Of a stretch of 55,080 bases of DNA, positions 18,479 through 27,473 are shown in pieces (position 1 is the first letter of the stretch; every line of letters begins with the position of its first letter). The notes under the pieces are model-generated. The model was not told the DNA's origin. It did not search any database and saw nothing but the letters and a program-made list of their open reading frames with translations. Source of the DNA: Paraburkholderia solisilvae (GTDB lineage: Bacteria > Pseudomonadota > Gammaproteobacteria > Burkholderiales > Burkholderiaceae). Location: the NCBI RefSeq assembly GCF_902859875.1, contig NZ_CADIKF010000047.1, positions 1 through 55,080 of the forward strand, written 5' to 3'. The position numbers and the translations under genes are program-made.

Positions 18479-19714
18479 ATGAAACTCCATGAAACTCTAC
18501 CGCCGGATCCGTGGCATTTCGCCAGACCGGAACTGGCCGCGGCCTATCTTGATGCCTTCGATCTGAAGCTGTCTGCCGCGAGAGGGCTGTTCGCTCGCCG
18601 GCGCATGGGCAAAACCGAATTCCTGCGGCGGGACCTGTTGCCGGCGGCGCAGGAGCGGGGTTATCTCGCGGCCTATACGAACTTCTGGGACAGCCGGTCG
18701 TCACCCGCTTCGGCGCTCGTATCGGCGCTTGCCGATGCGCTCGAGCCGCAGGGGTTGAAGGCGGTGCTCGCGAAGCTGGGCAGACCGGTCCGCAAGGTCA
18801 AGGCCAGCGCGAAAATTCCGGGTGCGGAAGGCACGCTCGAGGCCGAATTGTCGGCGCCCGAAATGGATACCGCGCTGGCGCTGCGTGAAGTGCTCAGGCA
18901 ACTCGATCGGCAGAAAAAGCCGTTGCTGCTCGTCATCGACGAAGCGCAGGTGCTCGCGCGCGTCGAGCACGCCGACTTCTCGCACGCGGTGCGCGCCGCG
19001 CTCGATATTCGCAAGGAGCGCATCAAGGTGATTTTCGCGGGCAGTTCGGAAACCACGTTGCGCAATATGTTTGCGCGTACGTCCGAGCCGTTCTACAACT
19101 GGGCCGCGCTCGAACCTTTCCCGCTGCTCGGCGACGAATTCGTTGCGTTCACCATCAGGCTGATGAACCGGATGGCGCGCAACAGGCTCACGCTCGAACA
19201 AGGCAAGCAGGCATTCGAGGAACTGCATCGAACTCCGGAGTTCTTCAAAAGATTCATCGAGCGCTACATGCTTTACCAGCTTCAGGGCGAGGAGGATGCA
19301 CTTGCTCACACCAAAGCGTCCGTGTTTTCGGACGAAGACTTCCTGAAGCAGTGGAACGGTATGAAACCGGCCGACCAGGTCGTCATCGCGCTGCTCGCGC
19401 GCGGCGAGACCGACATGCATAGCGCCGCCGGCCTCAAGCGGCTGTCGTCGCAGCTCGGCAGAGTCGCGACGAAGAATACCGCTGCCCAGGCGTTACGCCG
19501 CCTGCAGGCACAAAACGCCGTCACGCGACTCGCGGTCGGAGACTATCGTATCGAGGACGAAGCATTTGCCGAATGGGTTCGCCGGCGATCGCGCGGCACT
19601 GACGCGCAGGCGGAGCGCCGCGATCCGATGGCGGACGAAGCACCACGAGGCGCCCCGAATATCAGGAAATCGTCAAGAAAGCGCTTACTTGAAGTTCGTC
19701 ACCGGCCCCGATAG
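18479..19714 (+). CDS. AAA-type ATPase with C-terminal winged-helix-like domain
   Basis: 411 residues from ATG 18479 (a TTG lies one codon upstream). Walker A-like 'FARRRMGKTEFL' near residue 40 and Walker B 'LLLVIDEAQ' near residue 155, followed by the sensor-like 'KVIFAGSSETTL', are typical of the archaeal-type AAA/STAND ATPases (PF01637-like). The C-terminus ('ALLARGETDMHS...SQLGRVATKNTAAQALRRLQAQNAV') looks like a winged helix. Function is unknown; relatives serve in regulation, DNA transactions or defence. The last dozen codons contain the LacI operator that controls the next gene. Confidence 0.72.
   Translation: MKLHETLPPDPWHFARPELAAAYLDAFDLKLSAARGLFARRRMGKTEFLRRDLLPAAQERGYLAAYTNFWDSRSSPASALVSALADALEPQGLKAVLAKLGRPVRKVKASAKIPGAEGTLEAELSAPEMDTALALREVLRQLDRQKKPLLLVIDEAQVLARVEHADFSHAVRAALDIRKERIKVIFAGSSETTLRNMFARTSEPFYNWAALEPFPLLGDEFVAFTIRLMNRMARNRLTLEQGKQAFEELHRTPEFFKRFIERYMLYQLQGEEDALAHTKASVFSDEDFLKQWNGMKPADQVVIALLARGETDMHSAAGLKRLSSQLGRVATKNTAAQALRRLQAQNAVTRLAVGDYRIEDEAFAEWVRRRSRGTDAQAERRDPMADEAPRGAPNIRKSSRKRLLEVRHRPR
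19676..19689. promoter_or_regulatory. LacI-family operator, copy 2
   Basis: AGAAAGCGCTTACT, the exact reverse complement of the site at 13756-13769. It sits 84 bp before the IlvD/Edd dehydratase start and inside the 3' end of the ATPase gene. Repression of the dehydratase by the LacI protein encoded downstream is inferred. Confidence 0.65.
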
Positions 19715-19773
19715 AATCGTCGTCGACACCCTGGACACTCTGCTGCCCATCACTCGACCAAGGACATTCCCCC

Positions 19774-21534
19774 ATGGCTGACAACGCAAACGGCGACGCG
19801 AACGGCAAGGCAAAAACCGGTCTGCGCAAAGGCTTGACGAATTACGGCGACGACGGTTTCTCGCTGTTCCTGCGCCGCGCGTTCATCAAGGGCGCCGGCT
19901 ATACGGACGACGCGCTGTCGCGGCCGATCGTCGCGATCGCGAATACCGGCAGCGCCTACAACCCCTGTCACGGCAACGCGCCGCAACTGATCGAAGCGAT
20001 CAAGCGCGGCGTGCAGCTCGCGGGCGGCCTGCCGGTCGAATTTCCGACCATCTCGATTGCCGAAAGCTTCTCGCACCCGACCAGCATGTATCTGCGCAAT
20101 CTGATGTCGATGGACACGGAGGAGATGATTCGCGCGCAGCCGATGGACGCGGTGGTGCTGATCGGCGGTTGCGACAAGACCGTGCCCGCGCAGTTGATGG
20201 GCGCGGCATCGGCCGGCGTGCCGGCCATCCAGCTCGTGACCGGCGCGATGCTGACGGGCTCGCATCGCGGCGAGCGGGTCGGCGCGTGTACCGACTGCCG
20301 GCGTTTCTGGGCGAGCTTTCGCGGCGACCAGATCGACCAGGAGGAAATCGACGCGGTCAATACGCAACTGGTCGCCACCGTCGGCACGTGTTCGGTGATG
20401 GGCACGGCCAGCACGATGGCCTGCATTGCCGAGGCGATGGGCATCATGCTGCCCGGCGGCGCGTCGCCGCCGGCCGTCAGTGCCGATCGCATCCGCATTG
20501 CGGAGCGCACCGGCACGCAGGCCGTCGCGATGATCGGCGCGGGCCTTACGCCCGCCCGAATCCTGACGCCGAAGGCGGTCGAAAACGCGTTGCGCGTGCT
20601 GCTGGCGATCGGCGGATCGACCAACGGCATCATTCATCTGACCGCGATCGCCGGGCGCCTCGGCATCCGTATCGATCTCGACTTGCTCGACCGGATGGCG
20701 CGCGAGACGCCGGTGCTGGTCGATCTGAAACCGTCCGGGCAGCACTACATGGAAGATCTGCATCGCGCAGGCGGCCTCGTCACCGTGATGCGCGAGCTGA
20801 AAGACTTGCTGCACCTCGATGCGTTGACGGTCACCGGCCGCACGCTCGGCGAAGAGCTCGACGCCGCGCCGCCGGCTTTCAAACAGGAGGTCGTGCGGCC
20901 GCTCGCCAAACCGGTCTATCCGCAAGGCGGCATTGCGGTGCTGCGCGGCAATCTCGCGCCGGGCGGCGCGATCATCAAGCAGTCGGCGGCGAACGCGCAG
21001 CTGATGGAGCACGAGGGGCGCGCGGTGGTGTTCGAAGATGCGGAAGACCTTGCAAGCCGCATCGACGATCCGGCGCTCGATGTAACCGCGCAGGACGTGC
21101 TCGTATTGAAGCGGATCGGACCGGTCGGCGCGCCGGGGATGCCCGAGGCCGGCTATATTCCGATTCCGCGCAAGCTTGCGCGTGAAGGCGTGAAGGACAT
21201 GGTGCGCATCTCGGACGGCCGCATGAGCGGCACCGCGGCCGGCACGATCGTGCTGCACGTGACGCCGGAAGCGGCGATCGGCGGACCGCTTGCCATCGTG
21301 CGCAATGGCGACCGGATCCGGCTCTCGGTGCAGACGCGTTCGATCGAACTGCTGCTGTCCGACGACGACATCGCCGCGCGGCTTGCCGCGTTGCCGCCGC
21401 GCGTCGCGGATCCCGATGCGCGCGGCTACCGCAAATTGTTCCTCGAGACGATCATGCAAGCCGACGACGGCTGCGATTTCGACTTCCTGCGCGCGCCGAA
21501 GGTGGTCGCGACGGTGCCGGGCGACAAGCGCTGA
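19774..21534 (+). CDS. IlvD/Edd-family sugar-acid dehydratase
   Basis: 586 residues from ATG 19774. Family cysteines for the iron-sulfur cluster are in 'YNPCHGNAPQ', 'IGGCDKTVPAQ' and 'TVGTCSVMGTASTM'; C-terminal 'RISDGRMSGTAAGTIVLHVTPEA' contains the catalytic Ser-region conserved in the family. Length and 'RRAFIKGAGYTDDALSRPIVAI' resemble the [2Fe-2S] pentonate dehydratases (L-arabinonate, D-xylonate) more than IlvD of isoleucine/valine synthesis. It converts an aldonate to a 2-keto-3-deoxy acid. Operator copy 2 lies in its promoter; the LacI gene follows on the same strand. Confidence 0.88.
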   Translation: MADNANGDANGKAKTGLRKGLTNYGDDGFSLFLRRAFIKGAGYTDDALSRPIVAIANTGSAYNPCHGNAPQLIEAIKRGVQLAGGLPVEFPTISIAESFSHPTSMYLRNLMSMDTEEMIRAQPMDAVVLIGGCDKTVPAQLMGAASAGVPAIQLVTGAMLTGSHRGERVGACTDCRRFWASFRGDQIDQEEIDAVNTQLVATVGTCSVMGTASTMACIAEAMGIMLPGGASPPAVSADRIRIAERTGTQAVAMIGAGLTPARILTPKAVENALRVLLAIGGSTNGIIHLTAIAGRLGIRIDLDLLDRMARETPVLVDLKPSGQHYMEDLHRAGGLVTVMRELKDLLHLDALTVTGRTLGEELDAAPPAFKQEVVRPLAKPVYPQGGIAVLRGNLAPGGAIIKQSAANAQLMEHEGRAVVFEDAEDLASRIDDPALDVTAQDVLVLKRIGPVGAPGMPEAGYIPIPRKLAREGVKDMVRISDGRMSGTAAGTIVLHVTPEAAIGGPLAIVRNGDRIRLSVQTRSIELLLSDDDIAARLAALPPRVADPDARGYRKLFLETIMQADDGCDFDFLRAPKVVATVPGDKR

Positions 21535-21905
21535 GCGCGGGTCGGTCGGTATTGACGACGACGCGGAGCAAAGCGCGCATCGCGGCCGCGGACGCACGTG
21601 AAGACGTGCGTGAAACGGACATGAAGACGCGCATGAGGCGCTGTTTCATGGCGGCTTCAGCCGCCTCGTCGAGTTCGACGGCGACCCGCGGCGTATCGAT
21701 TCACGCCGCGCGCCGCGCGAGGCCTGATACGCGCTGCCGGCGCGGCCAGTGTCCGGGCGCAAAAGCAGTCCCGCACCCGGCGAATTTCGACGTGTACGCA
21801 CGTGCGCTATAAAATGCCGCTCGTGGCAGGCGCGGTTTCGCGCGCCGCCGAGACAAGGTCCACAACCACGGACCCAACCAGGACCAGGACCGGCCGGGTG
21901 CAACG
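21535..21905. other. Intergenic region before the LacI gene
   Basis: 370 bp with no supportable gene. A TATAAAAT motif at about 21810-21817 is a good -10 candidate for the lacI-type gene. No copy of the AAGCGCTT operator is found here, so autoregulation is not supported. Confidence 0.45.
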
Positions 21906-22952
21906 TTGAGTGTCGAAATAAAAAAGAGGGCGCCGCGCCGCAAATCGAATGCGATCTCCGTGATGGACGTCGCCCGCGCAGCGGGTGTGTCGACGGCGAC
22001 CGTATCGCGCGTGCTGAACGGCAACGCGGCGGTTGCACCTGAATTGCAGCAGCGCGTGCGCAAGATCGCCGAGCAGCTCGGCTATACGCCGCACGCGGCG
22101 GCGCGTGCGCTCGCGTCGCAGCGCTCGAAGACGATCGGCGCGGTGATCCCGTCGCTCGAAAACCAGAACTTCGCGCTCGGCGTGTTTGCGCTGCAAAAGC
22201 GGATCGGCGAGGCCGGCTATACGTTGCTGCTCGGCTGTTCCTACTACGACCAGCAGGACGAGCTCAAACAGGTGCGCGCGCTGATCGCGGACGGCATCGC
22301 CGGGCTGATGCTGGTCGGCCGCAGTCACACGCCGGCGCTTTATGAACTGATCGACAAGGAACAGATTCCGCTCGTCAACGGCTGGACCGTCGATCACGAT
22401 CACCCGTATGTGGGTTTCGACAATGTCGCGGTCGGCCGGCGTCTGGCCGAGTATCTGCTCGATCTCGGACATGTGCGCTTCGGCATGATCACGCAGATGA
22501 CACAGCACAGCGACCGCGCGGCGGACCGCATCGTCGGCGTGCGCGCGGCGCTGCAGTCGCGCGGGCTGCAGTTGCGTCACGAGCATCTGATCGAGATGCC
22601 GCATAAGATCATCGAAGGGCAGATGGCGATGAAGGCGCTCATGCAGGGACCCGAGCCGCCGACCGCGGTGATCTGCGGCACCGATCTGCTCGCAATCGGC
22701 GCGCTGGCGGAAGCGCGCGAAGCGGGCATCGACGTGCCGGGCGAACTGTCGATTGCGGGCATCAACGATATCGAGGTATCGAGCTTCACGACGCCGCCGC
22801 TCACGACGATGCGGCTCGCCGCCGACGAGATCGGCACGCGCAGCGCCGAATATCTGCTCGCGCGTATCGAAGGGCGGCCAGTCAGTTCGCAGAACATCGT
22901 ACCGACCGACCTGATCGTGCGCGGCACCACCGGCCCATTGCGCAAGGCGTAG
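21906..22952 (+). CDS. LacI-family transcriptional regulator
   Basis: 348 residues with TTG 21906 as probable start (no strong ribosome-binding site). The N-terminal helix-turn-helix 'VMDVARAAGVSTATVSRVLNGN' is followed by the hinge helix 'PHAAARALASQRSKTIG' and a periplasmic-binding-protein-like effector domain ('VIPSLENQNFALGVFALQKRI', 'DGIAGLMLVGR', 'DNVAVGRRLAEYLLDLGH', 'AVICGTDLLAIGAL'). The recognition helix resembles that of CcpA, whose sites contain AAAGCGCTTT, matching the two operators at 13756 and 19676. It probably responds to the sugar acid or its keto-deoxy product. Confidence 0.9.
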   Translation: MSVEIKKRAPRRKSNAISVMDVARAAGVSTATVSRVLNGNAAVAPELQQRVRKIAEQLGYTPHAAARALASQRSKTIGAVIPSLENQNFALGVFALQKRIGEAGYTLLLGCSYYDQQDELKQVRALIADGIAGLMLVGRSHTPALYELIDKEQIPLVNGWTVDHDHPYVGFDNVAVGRRLAEYLLDLGHVRFGMITQMTQHSDRAADRIVGVRAALQSRGLQLRHEHLIEMPHKIIEGQMAMKALMQGPEPPTAVICGTDLLAIGALAEAREAGIDVPGELSIAGINDIEVSSFTTPPLTTMRLAADEIGTRSAEYLLARIEGRPVSSQNIVPTDLIVRGTTGPLRKA

Positions 22953-23016
22953 CCCCTTTCGATCGATCAATATTTTTGGGGCTGAGCGCGAAATCATATT
23001 GCTTTCAGGCCATTTT

Positions 23017-23030
23017 GTTTATAAGTAAAC
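23017..23030. promoter_or_regulatory. Small palindrome upstream of glyoxalase-fold gene
   Basis: GTTTATAAGTAAAC, an inverted repeat of GTTTA/TAAAC in an AT-rich patch 67 bp before the glyoxalase-fold start. It may be an operator or part of the promoter; no cognate regulator is suggested by the sequence. Confidence 0.3.
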
Positions 23031-23097
23031 TACCGTGCAAAAGCGGATTGTGCGATTCGCTTTTCCGTTCCAACGAGCTTTCTCCAACGAGAGTCCC

Positions 23098-23535
23098 ATG
23101 ACCGATACGACGCAAGGCGCGATGCCGCCTTTTCATCTCGCTTTCCCTGTTCATAGCCTTGCTGCCGCGCGCGCGTTCTACGGCGAATTGCTGGGCTGTC
23201 CGGAAGGCCGCAGTTCCCCCGAGTGGGTCGATTTCAATTTCTACGGTCACCAGATCGTCGCGCATCTGTCGCCGGATGAAGCGGGTCATCGTGCGACCAA
23301 TGCGGTCGACGGCGACGCGGTGCCGGTGCGTCACTTCGGCGTCGTGCTTTCAATGCAGCAGTGGCATGCGCTTGCCGACAAACTGAAAGCAGCCGGCACG
23401 AAGTTCATCATCGAGCCGCATATCCGTTTCAAGGGTGAAGTCGGCGAACAGGCAACCATGTTCTTTCTCGATCCGTCGGGCAATGCGGTCGAGATCAAGT
23501 CGTTTGCCAATATGGCGTCGCTGTTCGCGAAGTAA
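23098..23535 (+). CDS. Glyoxalase/dioxygenase-fold (VOC) protein
   Basis: 145 residues from ATG 23098. Two beta-alpha-beta-beta-beta halves of the vicinal oxygen chelate fold are visible: 'FHLAFPVHSLAAARAFYGELLGC...DFNFYGHQIVAHL' and 'VRHFGVVLSMQQWHALADKL...MFFLDPSGNAVEIKSF'. Potential metal ligands are the His in 'FHLAF', the His in 'RHFGV' and the Glu in 'NAVEIKSF'. Small proteins of this kind include lyases, isomerases and dioxygenases; the reaction is not identifiable. It is monocistronic or co-transcribed with the GMC gene 235 bp on. Confidence 0.8.
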   Translation: MTDTTQGAMPPFHLAFPVHSLAAARAFYGELLGCPEGRSSPEWVDFNFYGHQIVAHLSPDEAGHRATNAVDGDAVPVRHFGVVLSMQQWHALADKLKAAGTKFIIEPHIRFKGEVGEQATMFFLDPSGNAVEIKSFANMASLFAK

Positions 23536-23769
23536 CGCGTGATCGTCCTGCGCCGCGTTCGGTGCGCGGCGCGGCACTTCGCATGACGCATCATCGCGCG
23601 ACGCCGCGCGCGTACGCTCGACCTCCATCCGGCGCGCCGCCTCAATCGCCATCGTAGCGATGGCACAGCAGGTGTGCGCCTTTATCGCGCGGCAATCGCG
23701 CGTCGTCCTCGCTTCTCAGCACGCCTGATCTTGCGCCGACGTTGCGTGCCGCGTTCATGCGAGGTCGCC

Positions 23770-25359
23770 ATGACGAACCCGAATGCTTCTGCAGATCATC
23801 CATCCGCGCATGCCGGCGTGGACGATACGGACTACGACTTTATTGTGTGCGGCTCGGGGACGTCAGGGTCCGTGGTCGCGCGCAGGCTTGCCGAGCATCC
23901 GGACCTGCGTGTGCTGCTGCTTGAAGCCGGCGGCACCGACGAGGTTCCCGCGATTATCGACAGCACCGCCTGGCCGATTCTGAGGCGCAGCGAGCAGAAC
24001 TGGCTGTTTCGCGCGGCGCCGAACCCGAATCTGAACGGCCGCACGATCCCGATGGCGATGGGCAAGGTGCTGGGCGGCGGCGCGAGCATCAACGTGATGG
24101 CATGGGCGCGCGGCCACCAGGCGGACTGGGACGATCTCGCCCGCATGACCGAGGACGACGGCTGGAGTTACGACTCGGTGCTGCAGATTTACCGCCGCGT
24201 CGAGGACTGGCACGGCGAGCCGGACCCGCGCCGCCGCGGGCAGGGCGGTTTGCTGTTCGTGCAGCCGGCGCCCCACGCGCATCCGATCGCGGCGGCCGGA
24301 CTCGACGCTTTTGCGCGCGCGGGCGTGCCGACCTTCGCCGATCACAATGGCGCGATGATGGAGGGCGACGGCGGCGCCGCACTGACCAATGTCTGCGTTC
24401 GCGACGGCCGGCGGCAGTCGGTCTATCGCGCGTATGTGCATCCGTATCGCGATCGTGCGAATCTGACCGTGCTGCCGGATGCGCTCGTCACGCGTTTGAT
24501 ATTCGATGGCGCCGCGGTGACCGGCGTCGAATATCTGCGGTATGGCGAGTTGGTGCGAGTGCGCGCGACGCGCGAAGTGGTGCTGTCGCTCGGCGCGATC
24601 CATACGCCCAAGCTGCTGATGCAATCGGGTGTCGGCGACGATGCGGATCTGCGGCGTTTTGGCATTGATGTCAAACAGCATCTGCCCGGCGTCGGCCGCA
24701 ATTTTCAGGACCATTTCATGGCGCCGTGCGTGTGGGAGGCGGCCGGGCCGATCGACGGCCGCAACAATCTCGGCGAAATCACCGCGATGTGGAAGAGCGA
24801 TAGCCGGCTGGACCGGCCGGACCTGCAATCATTCCTGACCGAGTTGCCGTACGCGAGCCCGGAAGCGGCCGGCGGCAATTTGCCGATGCACGGCTGGTCG
24901 CTGACGACCGCGGTATTGCGGCCCGAGAGCCGCGGCCGCGTGCGCCTGACCGGGCCGCATCCGCTCGATCCGGTCGCGATCGATGCGAACTTCCTCGACG
25001 ATCCCGCCGATTTGCGCACGCTTAAGCTGTGTATCGAGTTTTGCCGCGACGTCGGCAATTCGGCGCCGCTGCGGCCATTTGCGAAGCGCGAGTTTCTGCC
25101 GGGACCGGTCGGCAACGCGGCGCTCGAGCAGTTCATGCGCAACGGCACCGTCAGTCATTCGCATCAGAGTTGTACCGCGAAGATGGGCCACGACGCGTGG
25201 TCCGTCGTCGATACGCGTATGCGGGTGTACGGCGTCGACCGGCTGCGGATCGCGGACGCGTCGATTCTGCCGCGCATCGTGACCGGCAACACGATGGCGC
25301 CCTGCGTCGTGATCGGCGAACGGGCCGCGCAGATGCTGGCGGCCGATCACGGTTTCTGA
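23770..25359 (+). CDS. GMC-family FAD oxidoreductase (choline-dehydrogenase-like)
   Basis: 529 residues from ATG 23770 (GAGG upstream; the open frame begins earlier but lacks signals). FAD-binding 'DFIVCGSGTSGSVVARRLAE' near residue 20, GMC signature 'GKVLGGGASINVMAWARGHQADWD', second signature 'LSLGAIHTPKLLMQSGVG', and the C-terminal active site with catalytic His in 'TVSHSHQSCTAKMG' and Asn in 'RIVTGNTMAPCVVIGERAA'. It oxidises an alcohol to an aldehyde or ketone. No signal peptide, so cytoplasmic. Convergent, 21 bp apart, with the acyl-CoA synthetase-like gene. Confidence 0.9.
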   Translation: MTNPNASADHPSAHAGVDDTDYDFIVCGSGTSGSVVARRLAEHPDLRVLLLEAGGTDEVPAIIDSTAWPILRRSEQNWLFRAAPNPNLNGRTIPMAMGKVLGGGASINVMAWARGHQADWDDLARMTEDDGWSYDSVLQIYRRVEDWHGEPDPRRRGQGGLLFVQPAPHAHPIAAAGLDAFARAGVPTFADHNGAMMEGDGGAALTNVCVRDGRRQSVYRAYVHPYRDRANLTVLPDALVTRLIFDGAAVTGVEYLRYGELVRVRATREVVLSLGAIHTPKLLMQSGVGDDADLRRFGIDVKQHLPGVGRNFQDHFMAPCVWEAAGPIDGRNNLGEITAMWKSDSRLDRPDLQSFLTELPYASPEAAGGNLPMHGWSLTTAVLRPESRGRVRLTGPHPLDPVAIDANFLDDPADLRTLKLCIEFCRDVGNSAPLRPFAKREFLPGPVGNAALEQFMRNGTVSHSHQSCTAKMGHDAWSVVDTRMRVYGVDRLRIADASILPRIVTGNTMAPCVVIGERAAQMLAADHGF

Positions 25360-25380
25360 TGCGCTTGCGTCGCGCGTAGG

Positions 25381-27012
25381 CTACGTCCGCGATGGCGCCG
25401 CGGGTGTGTCGGCGAGCATGCCGCGTTGCCGTGCGAATTCCGTGCTTGCCAGTGCGCGCAGCGCACGGCGATCGGCTTTGCCGAACGGCGTGCGCGGAAT
25501 GCTGTCGACGAGGAATATCGTCTCAGGCAGCTTGTGATCGGCAAGCCGGGCCGCGAGCCACGCGATGATCGCCTGCTCACGCATGCCGCGCGCATGGTCG
25601 GCCAGTTTGACAAAACCGACGATGCGCTCGCCGAGCACTTCGTCGGGCACACCGACTATCGCGGCGTCCGCCGCCGCCGGATGTGACAGCAGCGTCTGCT
25701 CGATCTCCGCAGGCGCAATGTTTTCACCATCGCGCACGATGATCTCCTTGATACGCGCGAGGTAGTGCAGATCGCCGTCCTCGTCTTCGCGTACGAGGTC
25801 GCCGGTGTGATACCAGCCATCCGCGTCGCGCGCGGAGTCGAACTTGTCCGGCGCGATCCAGTAGCCCTTGAGCAGCGTGGGGACGTTCAGGCACAACTCG
25901 CCCGGCGTGCCGGCGCTCACGTCATTGCCGTCGCGGTCGATCACGCGGGCCATGCCCGCACGCGCGCGCATCGTGCGCGAGGTACGTCCGGACAGAACGC
26001 CCAACGGCGCCTCAGTCATGCCGTATCGACATACCAGCTCGACGCCGAAGGTCTGCTCGAAACGCTGCTGAAGATCGATCGAACAGGCATCGCCGGCAAC
26101 CACGCATAAATGCAGTGAATCGGTTACGCGGCGGCGGGCCTGTTGCGCGCGGATCATTTCCGCGGCGCCGTACGGCGTGACGGCCGTGTTGGTGCAACGA
26201 TGCTGCTCGATAGCATCGAGAAATGCGTCGCCGTCGAAATCGACACACAGCGGCAGTGCGACGCAGGCGCCCGTCGAAATGACTGCGCACAGCACGGCAT
26301 AGCCGGGCAAATGAAAGAGCGGCGTCGGCACGAGCGGTTTCGTATTGCGGCCAAAGCCGCTCTCGTGCATATAGTGGACCATGTGCCCGAGCGCGCGCCG
26401 CGTATGCGCGACGAGCTTCGGTTCGCCGGTGCTGCCCGATGTGCAGAGCAGCACGGCCACAGCATCAGGATCTCCTGCGGGAAAGGATCGCCCCTCGCGT
26501 GCATTCGCAACGAGCGCGTGCCAGGTATTGCCGGCGTGGCCGTCATCGCGTTTGGCGAACTGAGCGGCTGGACGATCGTCGACGTAGAAACGGCGCGTGA
26601 CGGGCAGCAGGTTCGTTGCGATTTCATCCATCACGCCGCGCTGTGCCGGGTGCCCAAAATAGGCGGCAGGTTGCAGCCTCTGCATCAGCCTGCCGACTTC
26701 GTGCGGTTTCAGGTGGACGTTCATCGGTACGGCGATAGCGCCGAGCATCATCGCCGCGTAACAGCCGATCGCGGCCTCCACGCAATTGCCAAGATGCAGC
26801 ACGATACGGTCGCCCGCTGTGACGCCGAGGTCGGACAGACTTGCCGCCAGCCTTTGCGCGTCGCCGGCGAATTTTTCGTATGTCGTCGTGCTGCTGCCGT
26901 GGACGACGGCGGGCGCTTCAGGGTTATCGGTCGCGTGCATCAGCAGCGCAGCGACGAGGTCGGGCCACGCGACGGTTGCGGTTGGTTCGGCAGTCGATGT
27001 CAGGGCGTTCAT
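25381..27012 (-). CDS. Class I adenylate-forming enzyme (acyl-CoA synthetase-like)
   Basis: 543 residues from ATG 27012. AMP-binding core 'VLLCTSGSTGEPKLVAHT', the 'RYGMTEAPLG' acid-binding motif, 'DGWYHTGDLV' and the C-terminal lysine in 'TPFGKADRRAL' are all present, so it should be active. It activates a carboxylate as acyl-adenylate and transfers it to CoA; chain length or aromatic preference cannot be read. Residues around 235-245 ('LFHLPGYAVLC') lie in the substrate tunnel region. The gene stands alone. Confidence 0.88.
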   Translation of the reverse strand: MNALTSTAEPTATVAWPDLVAALLMHATDNPEAPAVVHGSSTTTYEKFAGDAQRLAASLSDLGVTAGDRIVLHLGNCVEAAIGCYAAMMLGAIAVPMNVHLKPHEVGRLMQRLQPAAYFGHPAQRGVMDEIATNLLPVTRRFYVDDRPAAQFAKRDDGHAGNTWHALVANAREGRSFPAGDPDAVAVLLCTSGSTGEPKLVAHTRRALGHMVHYMHESGFGRNTKPLVPTPLFHLPGYAVLCAVISTGACVALPLCVDFDGDAFLDAIEQHRCTNTAVTPYGAAEMIRAQQARRRVTDSLHLCVVAGDACSIDLQQRFEQTFGVELVCRYGMTEAPLGVLSGRTSRTMRARAGMARVIDRDGNDVSAGTPGELCLNVPTLLKGYWIAPDKFDSARDADGWYHTGDLVREDEDGDLHYLARIKEIIVRDGENIAPAEIEQTLLSHPAAADAAIVGVPDEVLGERIVGFVKLADHARGMREQAIIAWLAARLADHKLPETIFLVDSIPRTPFGKADRRALRALASTEFARQRGMLADTPAAPSRT

Positions 27013-27473
27013 AGGTCACTTCGCTTTGAATGCGGCCGGAGTTAAGGGGCTTCTTTGTCTGAACGCCTGGACACACGCATCTATTCGGTCTTTTATCGGA
27101 CATCAAGCGATCGTTTGGCATTGCGATTGCGGGCGTGAGCGTGAAGCTGGCGTGTGCGTTCGCGAATTGCGCAACGCAGTGAGCGAAGGGGACTAACAGC
27201 CCGGCACGCGGAATCTGCGGGAACCGGCAACCCAGAACCGGCAAGCGAAGCTGAGAATCTGTGAGAGTGGATTGCTCATGAACGCTTCGCATACGAAGCG
27301 TTTCGGCTGCGCGCGGATCAGGCAATCCATAAAGATGCGGGCAAATAGGCGCGCTGATCGATCAATTCGCAAGCGGCCGGCAATCGTATTCTTGATGCTG
27401 GAGCCGTATGCTCCAGATGCCTCGTCTACCCGAACTACCCGAATACACGCAGCCCTCAAGGAGAATTACCGTC
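27013..27473. other. Divergent intergenic region with perfect hairpin
   Basis: 460 bp between the synthetase-like gene and the small Ser/Gln-rich gene. It contains a perfect 9-bp inverted repeat with a 4-nt loop: AACGCTTCG at 27281-27289 and CGAAGCGTT at 27294-27302. No T-run follows. Several TTCG motifs are present but none pair at N16 with a second TTCG. Confidence 0.45.

Noticed and set aside
19964..21190. Long open frames opposite and alongside the IlvD/Edd gene
   Set aside because: Arg/Ala-rich shadow translations with no domain; the IlvD/Edd frame carries all catalytic motifs.
27286..27305. TTCG...TTCG pair upstream of the small Ser/Gln-rich gene
   Set aside because: Spacing is 12 nt and both copies are explained by the local hairpin; the other TTCG motifs in the region have no partner at N16.
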